Of a DNA stretch of 15,154 bases, positions 6,566-13,936 are shown piece by piece. The notes beneath the pieces are model-generated. The model saw only the letters and a list, made by a program, of their open reading frames with translations. It had not been told where the DNA came from and ran no database searches. The stretch lies in contig CAUDNR010001100.1 in assembly GCA_958430865.1 (NCBI GenBank), positions 2,186 through 17,339 of the forward strand, in the 5' to 3' direction. This stretch comes from Entrophospora sp. SA101. Taxonomy: Eukaryota; Glomeromycota; Glomeromycetes; Entrophosporales; Entrophosporaceae. Each line of letters starts with the position of its first letter. Positions within the stretch are counted from its first letter, which is position 1. The translations under genes were made by a program, and so were the position numbers.

Positions 6566-8688
6566 TTTTTTTTAATTCTGTCTACATCAACATTGGAATC
6601 TCCATCGGATATATTATCCTCTTCTTGATCGGAAATAACAGATCCATCAGGATTTTCTTCTGTATCAGAGCCTTGTTGGAACCCATCGGCAAAATTCACG
6701 CGACCAATTTTTTTCTTGGAATTATTAGCTATCATATTCTTAATTATGGGACAACTGCGATAAGTATGTCCCAGCTTTTTGCAAATTTCACATTTGTGCT
6801 GGATCGGCCTAGTACTTACTCTAGGATCTCTAGCCAGATTTACTGATGAATTGGGGGGATTAGGCAATCCCTCAAGTTGATCTAATTTACATGCAATATT
6901 GCCTATCGCGTAATCAATTTCCATCGGTTCTAGTACTCTGTTATCTTCGGCTTCGAGACCCATATCTGCATAATTCCTTAACTCTTCATAATACTTGGCC
7001 TTCTCAGTTTTAGGACGAAAATTTCGTTGATAATCATATACTGGGGGCGTTTTTTGAACGAATTGCGGAGGTGGTTGAACGATTTGTTGAGATGGTTGGA
7101 ATACAGGTTGTTGTACAATTTGCTGAGGCGGTTGAAATGCCATCCCATTCATACTATTCGCATTTCCGTAATTAAATGAAGAAGGCCTACGTTTGAGCCA
7201 CAATTTTTTGAGGTCGGTGAAAAATGCATTGATATTTGCGGGATTTGCACTTTCCATTCGATTGAAAAGCTCATCGGGTAAATGATTCATAAGGAATGAC
7301 AAGGCATTAGCATCATCGTTAGCAACGCCCAATAATAGGGGGCGTATTCTCGTCTCATATGTTTCCGGCGTATCATTAGATAAAAATTTTTCATAAGCTA
7401 ACCTCTGGAGAGCAACTTGCTGTGTTCCAATCATTTCTGTCTGATATTTATAACGTAACCATGCAATAAAGCGAGCTGGAGTATCAATTGCATTTCCCGC
7501 GTGTTGATTGGGTACATCTGCATATTTTCTGCCAAGTCTACCCTTTAAGATAGCTACTTTATTGGCATCATTGAGATTAGTTATCGCAGGAATAGCTAGT
7601 ATGGCGTGAATTTTATTATACCATTCATCAGGCTGAACCTGTCCATCATAGAATTCAACATTTGCGAGTAAAGGTGTAATACCAGTCAAGTCACCTATAG
7701 CTGTCATATTTAGTGGATTATTATGAAGCGCTAAAATTTGTTGATTTAAATTTATTATTCTTAGCCGTGAATCCTTTTCCCTATTTTCCCACTTTTTATG
7801 CTTCGTCTTTTGCTTGATATGTTTACCTTTTCTCTTTGCATGCTTTCTACGCCAATTTTGTAAATCGGCTTGACATGTTTGTAGTTGCCCGGTCTGAAAA
7901 ATGTGGGCCTGGTTAAGAAGATCGAAGTTATTATTCGCCGTATCCAGCTGAGCCTGCAATTGTATGATAATTTGCGCATCTCCCTGATTTTGGGTCTGAA
8001 GCTGGGTCGCAAAATTATTTAACTGATTAATTGCATTAGCATCTTGCTGATATTGGACTTGCGCTTGGGTATTTTCCCACTCAGCTATATCCCGAAGTCT
8101 ATTTACAGAATCGTTAACTGTAATAATTTTGTTTAGAATATCTCTTTGATTCCAGGCCGATATTTGGTAGTTTCGAATATAATCATCAATATGCCCATTT
8201 TCATCCAGAACTGTATCAAATATTGTATTAATCTCATTGGGAACTGGTGGTTGAATCTGATTCGGATTCGGTCGAGCCATCTTAACTATGTCAAGTGAAT
8301 TTTTGATTTCTGCGGATTTATTATACTTCTGAGATGTAAGTTTTCGAATTCTATTTTTTAACTTGATTACTTCCTCTTCGAGTATAGCCAACTGTTGTTC
8401 TCGAACAAGTATATAACTCTCTGTTTTATCTACATCCTTTAAAGCAGATCGGAGACGCTTTTGCAAATCAGATAGCTGGGATTTGAGTTCCTGGATCTCT
8501 TTCTCATGAGCTATGATTGTGGTATCTTGAAATGAAATGGTCCTACTGCATTGTTCTAGCTCTTTTATGAGAACGCGAATTTTTTTCTCGTTTGTTTGAT
8601 TTATAATTGTCTCCGCATTAAGTTCCTTCCTCAACTCGTGATTACTTTTCAGCAATGCTAAATAAGCTGAATCGAAATTGAAACTCAT
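6553..8688 (-). CDS. gag: Gag-like protein with CCHC zinc knuckle
   Basis: The protein has 711 residues from MSFNFDSAY; an ATG 16 codons upstream would reach almost to the integrase start and is less likely. In order: a long coiled coil (about 5-130), a linker with DENGHIDDYIRNYQISAWN, a Gln-rich helical part (about 195-275), a highly basic patch (about 280-308, WRRKHAKRKGKHIKQK), a Gag-core region (about 328-498, EFYDGQVQPDEWYNKI to FFTDLKKLWLKR), Gln/Pro repeats of the type QPPQQIVQQP, a zinc knuckle C-x2-C-x4-H-x4-C (CEICKKLGHTYRSC, 6751-6792), and an acidic Ser/Asp tail. By family, Gag assembles a nucleic-acid-binding particle. The long N-terminal coiled coil is much larger than in ordinary Ty3-type Gag. 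It starts about 50 bp from the divergent integrase gene. Confidence 0.8.
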   Translation of the reverse strand: MSFNFDSAYLALLKSNHELRKELNAETIINQTNEKKIRVLIKELEQCSRTISFQDTTIIAHEKEIQELKSQLSDLQKRLRSALKDVDKTESYILVREQQLAILEEEVIKLKNRIRKLTSQKYNKSAEIKNSLDIVKMARPNPNQIQPPVPNEINTIFDTVLDENGHIDDYIRNYQISAWNQRDILNKIITVNDSVNRLRDIAEWENTQAQVQYQQDANAINQLNNFATQLQTQNQGDAQIIIQLQAQLDTANNNFDLLNQAHIFQTGQLQTCQADLQNWRRKHAKRKGKHIKQKTKHKKWENREKDSRLRIINLNQQILALHNNPLNMTAIGDLTGITPLLANVEFYDGQVQPDEWYNKIHAILAIPAITNLNDANKVAILKGRLGRKYADVPNQHAGNAIDTPARFIAWLRYKYQTEMIGTQQVALQRLAYEKFLSNDTPETYETRIRPLLLGVANDDANALSFLMNHLPDELFNRMESANPANINAFFTDLKKLWLKRRPSSFNYGNANSMNGMAFQPPQQIVQQPVFQPSQQIVQPPPQFVQKTPPVYDYQRNFRPKTEKAKYYEELRNYADMGLEAEDNRVLEPMEIDYAIGNIACKLDQLEGLPNPPNSSVNLARDPRVSTRPIQHKCEICKKLGHTYRSCPIIKNMIANNSKKKIGRVNFADGFQQGSDTEENPDGSVISDQEEDNISDGDSNVDVDRIKKNRAT

Positions 8689-8738
8689 GACAAAAAATTC
8701 CGCTTGGTTTATAGTATTGATTATAACATTTCGCAATC
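8689..8738. promoter_or_regulatory. Very short divergent gag/integrase intergenic region
   Basis: Only 50 bp separate the preferred gag start (8686-8688) from the integrase ATG (8739). The DNA is AT-rich (TTTATAGTATTGATTATAAC). No clear promoter motif is visible. Divergent retroelement-type and integrase genes are not the order of an LTR retrotransposon. Confidence 0.35.
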
Positions 8739-9913
8739 ATGGCAATGAGTGTACCTAGTATTATAATCAGTGCAGATGAGGAATTAAAAATCGTTCTTTG
8801 TATAATCTACTACCACGTACCTGGATTTGTTACAAATGCTAAAAAATTATTACAAGCCTGTCAACAAGAAGGATACAATCATTTCCGCCTACGAGATATT
8901 TCAAAGTGGTTAAAGAACCAGTATGTTCATCAAATACATCTCTTTCCGCAAAAATGCAAAGCGGGAGCAGGATTCCAGAAGGTATCCATTCCTAATAAAG
9001 TTCATCAGTGCGATTTATTGCCACATGGTCATGATGATCAGGATGGTGAAAAAATATACCTCTATACTTTAGTGGTTATAGATATCGCAGGACGCTATAA
9101 AAATGGACGTTCATTAACATCAAAAAATAGCCTAGAAGTTTGGAATGCTATAAAAGAAATATATGAAGATCCTACGTCCCCCTTACATGGCCAAAATTAT
9201 TGATGCTGGATGGCGGTAAAGAATTCTCTGGATATTTTTCGCGGGGAATGCAACGATATAATGTTTCTATCTGGGTTGTCGACCTTTATAGTTTCGAAAG
9301 TCTAGCATTGGTCAAAGCATTGAAACGAAGATTAGCAGAAATAATATACAAGATTCAATATGCAATAGAATCTAAATTACCAGCAGGAGAACGTTCGACA
9401 TTGTGGAATATGATTCTCGAAGTAATTTTTGACTATATGAACAACAGTCCTACATGATTAATTGGAATGACCCCATCCCATGCTATGACGTTGGAAAAAG
9501 TGATATCTAAACCTTCCATAAAACCCAAGAGACCGATCAGAGAAGATGAGATAACACTACCAAAGGGTACTTATGTTCGATATTTATTTAAACCTGGAGA
9601 ATTGGAAGGGGGTCACAGACGTCGTATAACTGATCCATACTGGAGTTTACGTGTTTATCGAATCAGAAAAATTGTCGTTGGAAAAAATCCTCCACAGCCA
9701 GTCTTATATTATCTTGAAAAGGAAGCGGTTGAATCTACAAGACATTTAATGGGTAGAAATCCACGTAGACCATTCAAGAGGGAAGAATTGCAAATCGTAG
9801 ATATGGAAAATCTAGAGTACCCACCAGACGAATTTATCCAGAAATATCATTATCGTCCTCGAAATACATCATTATCAATTGGAAGAGTCTTGGAGGTAGC
9901 CGTTCTTGATTAA
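8739..9913 (+). pseudogene. Polinton/Maverick-like rve (DDE) integrase, frameshifted
   Basis: The N-terminal region YYHVPGFVTNAKKLLQAC...ISKWLKNQYVHQIH resembles the helical N-terminus of Polinton integrases and shows no HHCC zinc finger. Core residues are D in HQCDLL (9012-9014), D in LMLDGGKEFSG (9209-9211) and E in SFESLALVKAL (9296-9298). The D-E spacing is 28 residues, short of the usual 35 or so. The C-terminal part (PKGTYVRYLFKPGEL...RRPFKREELQIVD) fits the SH3/chromo-like end with a final REEL motif. An apparent 1-base deletion near 9187-9192 shifts the frame just before the second Asp, and TGA at 9455-9457 interrupts it before LIGMTPSHAM. An intact copy would insert element DNA into the host genome. 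Confidence 0.8.
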
Positions 9914-10385
9914 AGCTTCTCGGATAAAGTTATAAAGATCTACATCATATGGAATTTCAATGAGGCATATACCTTGCTCCTTACATATATTCCGCTTTTT
10001 TTTGATCGCGCTTTCTTTGCTCATCTAAATCTTGCCCGCTTTTATGAAACATTGGATTAAGAGCATAGTGATGCTGACCATTAAATTCGAAGGCCAGTTG
10101 CAATTCTTCGTTATATCCATCAAGCTGTAATCCATTCAAGAATTTTGGTGCACGAGATGGGAATTTTTTTCCTAACAGATCTTCGAATATATACCTTGAT
10201 GTACGTTCCCCTTTCGAATGAGGACATAGGGGGCACCAGTCATATCTCTTCGTAATAATTTCAAGTGGCCTCTCCCATAAATGATTCTTATGGCACGAAA
10301 ATAAGAAAGTTGTAGGACCGGTTTGAATGAGGCATTTCCCCCCGCATTTTTCAGCGTAAATTTGAGCTTCTGCAAGATTTGACAT
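9875..10385 (-). pseudogene. Zinc-ribbon plus VSR-like (PD-(D/E)xK) nuclease, frameshifted near the end
   Basis: The first frame gives 134 residues. It has a zinc-ribbon-like part with FSCHKNHLW (C31, H35) and WCPLC (C51, C54), then a nuclease-like core with D89 in LQLDGYNEEL, E100 in LAFEFNGQHHY and basic residues in RKRDQKK (125-130). This layout matches a family of small VSR-like endonucleases that I recall from fungal genomes and large DNA viruses. The frame stops at TAA 9981-9983, but the next frame continues with [17 protein letters not shown] to TGA 9875-9877, the expected end of the domain. One extra base near 9986 explains this. The restored 3' end overlaps the integrase 3' end by about 39 bp on the opposite strand. 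Confidence 0.75.
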
Positions 10386-10497
10386 GTTTATACTTATGTA
10401 TATGTATATTAGAAAGAAAAAAAATCACGTACATTCCAAATTGGAACGGAGATTACTTTGCTAGAAAAAAAATCATAAAGATATAGTTACCGTCAGA
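10386..10497. promoter_or_regulatory. Divergent promoter region, nuclease and packaging ATPase
   Basis: A 112-bp AT-rich region between two divergent starts. It holds alternating TATA/TGTATA-like sequence at 10388-10410 and a short near-palindrome TTCCAAATTGGAA at 10435-10447. Both genes could share promoter elements; no experimental signal can be read here. Confidence 0.35.
10435..10447. promoter_or_regulatory. Perfect 13-bp palindrome in the divergent region
   Basis: TTCCAAATTGGAA reads as TTCCAA-A-TTGGAA, a perfect 6-bp inverted repeat around one central base. It could be a site for a dimeric DNA-binding protein, or chance. Confidence 0.3.
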
Positions 10498-11271
10498 ATG
10501 AAATATTTTTATGTATATAATATTGATGAGATCAAACCACCGAAAAAATCTTTAGATGATGAAGATGCTCCAAAGTGGCCTTTCTATATTGTAGTGTCTG
10601 GGAGATCAAACACTGGTAAGACCAATATGCTGTTAAATCTCTTTCTCGGGGATAAGTATTATGATATGAAAGAGGGAAAAAAGATAATTGGTGAACGTCC
10701 TATAAGGTGTAATGATATTGTATTAGTAGGGCACTATATTAATGAACCCAAATACCGATTACTTCGAAACTTCTATAAGAAAATAGCAGATCCTTCCAAA
10801 CCGTACTATGAAGATGTTACTTTTACTGCATTTACACCTGATGAAATTCCAGATCTAAAGCAGTACAAAAATTCAAAAAGACGTACAGTATTCATTTTTG
10901 AGGATGTGTGTACTGAACCCCAGTCAGTTCAAAATCGTATCATCCCATTTTTTACCAGAGGTCGCCATAGCAATATTTCCGCCATTTATAATACACATAA
11001 ATTCACTCTACTCTCAAAAATTATTCGTGAAAATTCAAGCCATCTTGTAATATTTGATGGTGGAGGTTCAAAAGATGACATTCAATGAATTATTCGTCAA
11101 TATATAGAGGAAGATCCACACAAAGCTTCTAGAGTTATCAATAACTATTTGCGAAATCGTGAATTCATTGTCTTTGACACCACTGTACCAATCTCTGATC
11201 CTATGTCCATCAGAGTCGGATGGATGAATCCTCTAGATCTGGAAAAAGAAATCAAATCATTAACAGCGTAA
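10498..11271 (+). pseudogene. A32/FtsK-HerA-type genome-packaging ATPase with in-frame TGA
   Basis: The frame runs 257 codons, interrupted once by TGA at 11086-11088, so the intact part has 196 residues. Walker A is SGRSNTGKT (34-42). Walker B is VFIFEDV (131-137). A motif typical of poxvirus A32-like and Polinton ATPases follows: FFTRGRHSNISAIYN (151-165), then KIIRENSSHLVIF. After the TGA the same frame continues with IIRQYIEEDPHKASRV and ends MNPLDLEKEIKSLTA at TAA 11269-11271. Total length fits the family. The enzyme normally pumps element or viral DNA into a preformed capsid, so its presence suggests a Polinton-like or viral origin. CGA to TGA would explain the stop. Confidence 0.85.
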
Positions 11272-11482
11272 TAAAGACATGTGTCTGAAGTATAATTTAT
11301 TTTTATTTCTGTCTATATAATATATCATACATCCTATCTGCCACTCATCTTTTTGAGATGATCGAATCCTGCCGTATTTGAAGTTAGAGTGGATGTGTAA
11401 AAATATATTAGGTATCGATACATTATCTACACTAGGGGGATTTTTGTGTTGTATGAAACGAGTTTGTATGCAAAAATATATA
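11224..11482 (+). repeat. ATPase 3' end plus downstream flank, copy 1
   Basis: Its first 54 bases (11224-11277, the last codons, stop and a few bases) match 13471-13524 with three differences. Further blocks recur in the same order and orientation: GCCACTC, GAGATG, ATCC-x-GCCGT, and the 28-base stretch 11453-11480 (around GAGTTTGTATG), which differs from its partner at 13812-13839 by two bases. This is a diverged segmental duplication. Confidence 0.8.
11338..11395 (+). other. Conserved possible stem-loop downstream of the ATPase
   Basis: CCACTC (11341-11346) can pair with GAGTGG (11387-11392), enclosing a hairpin TCATCT-TTTTG-AGATGA (11345-11361). Parts of the sequence (GCCACTC, GAGATG, ATCC-x-GCCGT) are kept in the second copy at 13715-13765, although the outer pairing is weaker there. 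It may be a structured 3' UTR or cis element; function is unknown. Confidence 0.3.
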
Positions 11483-11502
11483 GATTTAAATGTGGTTGAG
11501 TC

Positions 11503-11597
11503 GTGCTAGAGTTGAGCTAGAGTCACGCTAGATTTTTTCTATATAATTATATGTAAAATATCATACTTGTGCTAGAGTCGAGCTAGAATCACACTAA
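11503..11597. repeat. Two 29-bp GCTAGAGT-containing repeats
   Basis: The units are 11503-11531 and 11569-11597, differing at only a few positions. Each has GTGCTAGAGT, then GAGCTAGA, then TCAC-x-CTA. The CTAG core recurs, giving partly palindromic sites. Confidence 0.7.
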
Positions 11598-11724
11598 AAA
11601 TATAGTAAATCATAATATCTTTAGTTACACTAAAGGCTCCGCTAAAATATAATAAATCATAATATTAAAATATAGTAAATCGTAATATTAGCCATGTTAG
11701 CTCCGCTAAAATATAGTAAATCAT
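11598..11724. repeat. Four imperfect copies of an AAATATAGTAAATCATAATAT motif
   Basis: Copies begin near 11598, 11644, 11667 and 11708, with changes such as TAATAA for TAGTAA and CGTAATAT for CATAATAT. GCTCCGCTAAAATATA precedes the copies at 11644 and 11708. They are directly repeated and unevenly spaced. This and the GCTAGAGT repeats occupy most of the gene-free stretch after the ATPase. Confidence 0.75.
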
Positions 11725-11960
11725 CTTTAACAACCGCTAATTCGATTTTTAGAAAAAAAGTAGTATAAAGACAATAAAAAAATATTATTTCATCCCTTTG
11801 ATATTTCATCTACATAATAAATCAGATAATTGATATGTTATACAGCGTAGAACAAAAATTATTTTTAGATTAAAATTTCAATTTATACACCTGATCATAA
11901 TAATGATGTAAACATGTACGTGATTAACCAAATTTGATTAATTACCTTTAACGAATATAA
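11725..11960. other. AT-rich intergenic DNA, nothing recognised
   Basis: No coding frame, RNA gene or clear repeat is visible. It lies between the repeat block and the 3' end of the MITE-interrupted minus-strand gene, so it probably includes that gene's 3' untranslated region and polyadenylation signals. Confidence 0.5.
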
Positions 11961-11981
11961 TTATAAGATTTCACTTATATC

Positions 11982-12017
11982 ATTTATCTCATTTATCTCA
12001 TTTATCTCATTTGTCTC
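11982..12017. repeat. 9-bp tandem repeat in coding sequence
   Basis: ATTTATCTC is repeated four times, the last as ATTTGTCTC. It encodes the Asn/Asp-Glu-Ile repeats near the C-terminus of the minus-strand protein, and unit changes would preserve the frame. Confidence 0.85.
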
Positions 12018-12691
12018 ATCAATAAAGAAATCCTTGTCAATACTTGAAGTATTAGAAGATGTGACTAATGAGTCAGAGACTCGAAGCGTTGTTTTCCCAC
12101 TTGCCTCAACTTTTGATAAATAATTTGATCCAGAAGTCTGATCGTTTTTATTGGCAACGGTTTTTGAATTCACTTGACTTATTATATACTGAATTTGAGT
12201 ATCTTTTAAACCCGAAATAGTACTTGCACTATATGTAATATATTTAATTTTATTTATACATATACCCCCTTCTCCAAATAGTTTAAGAATTTTTCGGGCT
12301 CTTTCAGTTTTCTTATGCAAATTTACATCAGTAATGTTAGGTAGAAAAGGTTTCATTTCTTTATATATTTGAGATCTTGCTGTCTTATCTTTAATCTTAC
12401 TATCCGTTGTAAGACTTTTAACCTTATTTTCAAATTCAAAAGAGTAATTATACCAGCACAAAATTTGTTTTTGACCCAATTTAATTGCTTTATCGAATAG
12501 ATCGGATAAACATTGGGTAGAACCGGGAACCATATCCTGTATACAAGATTTACTAATTTCTATTTCACCGTTATTTGTATCAATTTCAGGAAAATTAGAG
12601 GTTAGTTCTTGAATTAAACCTTCTATTATTTGGTTATCAGATTCAGATATCGATATTTCAGAAATATTATCAGGGTTATTATTTTGATCGT

Positions 12692-12699
12692 GACATTTT
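12692..12699. repeat. 8-bp target-site duplication, left
   Basis: GACATTTT directly precedes the MITE. The same eight bases follow it at 12911-12918. Confidence 0.9.
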
Positions 12700-12910
12700 T
12701 AGGGATGGGGACGGTTTATGACACGGCCGGCGACGAATAATATTTTTATAATTGATCCGTGACGATTAATATACTAAATTGCAGGTGACATTTATATTGC
12801 CAAAACAAGACAAATTAATTGTTACTTATAATTTAGTATATTAATCGTCACGGATCAATTATAAAAATATTATTCGTCGCCGGACGTGTCATAAACCGTC
12901 CCCATCCCTA
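12700..12910. mobile_element. hAT-type foldback MITE (211 bp)
   Basis: The terminal inverted repeats are 81 bp each (12700-12780 and 12830-12910) with a single mismatch (G versus T at position 27). Only about 49 bp lie between them, so the element can fold into one long hairpin. The ends read TAGGGATGGGGACGG, fitting the YARNG-type start of hAT elements, and the target duplication GACATTTT is 8 bp, also as in hAT. It has no coding capacity and would depend on a transposase elsewhere. It interrupts the minus-strand coiled-coil gene. The near-identical arms suggest fairly recent insertion or continued correction between the arms. Confidence 0.92.
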
Positions 12911-12918
12911 GACATTTT
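12911..12918. repeat. 8-bp target-site duplication, right
   Basis: GACATTTT, matching 12692-12699. Fusing the gene at this duplication restores its frame. Confidence 0.9.
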
Positions 12919-13470
12919 GTCACGGTTTTTGAATCACATGACTCAGAGAGTCGTTCTTTTGGAGCTGATAAATGCGTATCCTGATCATTTTTTGAGAGAA
13001 TAGTTTCTGAACTACTCTTCGATGAGTCCTGGATAACCATTTCTCGTTGAATCTTTTTATCTCTGTTTCTCTCCTCCATCATATTACTAACGCTTTCTTT
13101 TCCTATCAAATCTGGAGAATCGTCAATCTTTTTATCTTCCGTCGATTTAGGATCTGTACGAATGGGTCGTTTTTTTTCAGAATTTGGTGCATTATCATTC
13201 GTAGTTTGATTTCCCTTTATGATCTGTTTTAGTTTTGCATTTTCGATCCTAAGATTACCAATTTCTTTTATGATTCGTTTTAATTCAGTATTTTCAGCCT
13301 CAAGTTTAGTATTTTTAGCCTCAAGTCTGGAAAGTCGCTGTCTCAATAAATCAAGCTCTGACGACATTATCAATAATATTTTTTTATATAAGAGGTCGAT
13401 ATATTCAAAATAAAATAGCGAAGCTAGCACAGCTAAAAATCATGCTGATCACTTTTGCAAAAAATTGAAG

Positions 13471-13839
13471 ATGAATCCTCTAGATCTGGAAGAAGAGATC
13501 AAATCATTAATAGCGTAATAAAGAAAATAAATTATGATCGAGATTTTTTAGTGAAACTAACTCCGCTAAGCTTGAATAACTTATCTTTATCCTCTGCAAT
13601 TGTAACTTTTTTTCTTCGATTTCATATAAAAAAGATGTCCAAGTTTAATCAAATAATAATATTTCTCCCGCTATTTTTATATATATAGAATATAGTATAT
13701 AGTATATATCTTACTCGCCACTCTGTAGAGATGCACGTATCCAGCCGTTGTTGAAATCGAGGTAGATATATATTTCAGATAAAACGCACATTCTATCTAA
13801 TATGGTGTCATATGAAATGAGTTTGTATGAAAAAATATA
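13471..13839 (+). repeat. Relic of a second ATPase 3' end plus flank, copy 2
   Basis: 13471-13519 reads as the end of a packaging ATPase (MNPLDLEEEIKSLIA, then TAA) without any upstream ATPase sequence. It matches 11224-11277 in 51 of 54 bases up to 13524. Downstream blocks also match the flank of the first copy, ending with the stretch 13812-13839. This relic fills most of the spacer between the two minus-strand gene groups; no other gene is seen there. Confidence 0.75.
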
Positions 13840-13936
13840 CCATCAAAGCTCGTAAACTGGAGCATTCAACAAAGTTATCAATAAAAAAAGATACCATTAT
13901 CTCAGGAATAGCGATGAATAAAATTGTAGTAACATA

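Larger units (their letters stand above)
11961..13367 (-). pseudogene. Coiled-coil-start protein of a lineage-expanded type, split by a hAT MITE
   Basis: It starts at MSSELDLLRQRLSRLEAKN (ATG complement at 13365-13367), followed by a leucine-zipper-like helix to about residue 55 and a polar Ser/Asp/Lys-rich middle. The frame enters the MITE and stops at 12870-12872. Beyond the MITE the frame resumes with DNISEISISESD and then a domain DLFDKAIKLGQKQILCWYNY...ARSQIYKEMKPFLPNITDVN...KYITYSAS. Removing the 211-bp element and one 8-bp target copy leaves a continuous frame of 395 codons plus stop, so this was one gene. I recall similar proteins as numerous in Rhizophagus, with no assigned function that I know. 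The C-terminus carries a microsatellite-coded NEI repeat. Confidence 0.8.

Noticed and set aside
6322..6846. 174-residue plus-strand ORF
   Set aside because: Antisense to the Gag 3' end and the linker; composition is that of a shadow frame and no motif is recognisable.
7761..8012. 83-residue minus-strand ORF inside gag
   Set aside because: Alternative frame across the basic region of Gag; Gag's own frame carries the domain structure.
6553..9913. Ordinary Ty3/gypsy retrotransposon
   Set aside because: The integrase is on the opposite strand to Gag-protease, no reverse transcriptase or RNase H sequence is present, the integrase lacks a visible HHCC finger, and no LTRs are seen.
5587..11271. 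Alternative genetic code with TGA as sense
   Set aside because: The intact HTH and protease genes use TGA as their stop, the frames also hold frameshifts, and CGA decay is simpler. Kept only as an alternative in the TGA finding.
10498..11271. Fragment of an integrated giant virus
   Set aside because: A packaging ATPase and VSR-like nuclease alone are also found in Polinton-like elements; no other large-virus core gene is seen and the integrase points to a Polinton-like source.
11355..11376. tRNA T-arm-like sequence (GATCGAATCC)
   Set aside because: No acceptor, D or anticodon arms can be drawn around it.
11598..11724. CRISPR-like array
   Set aside because: Copies are imperfect, unevenly spaced and without unique spacers; the window is eukaryotic and no cas gene is present.
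12700..12910. Tc1/mariner or Stowaway MITE with TA duplication
   Set aside because: TA occurs at both ends but the full 8-bp GACATTTT duplication and TAGGG termini fit hAT better, and removing 8 bp, not 2 bp, restores the gene frame.
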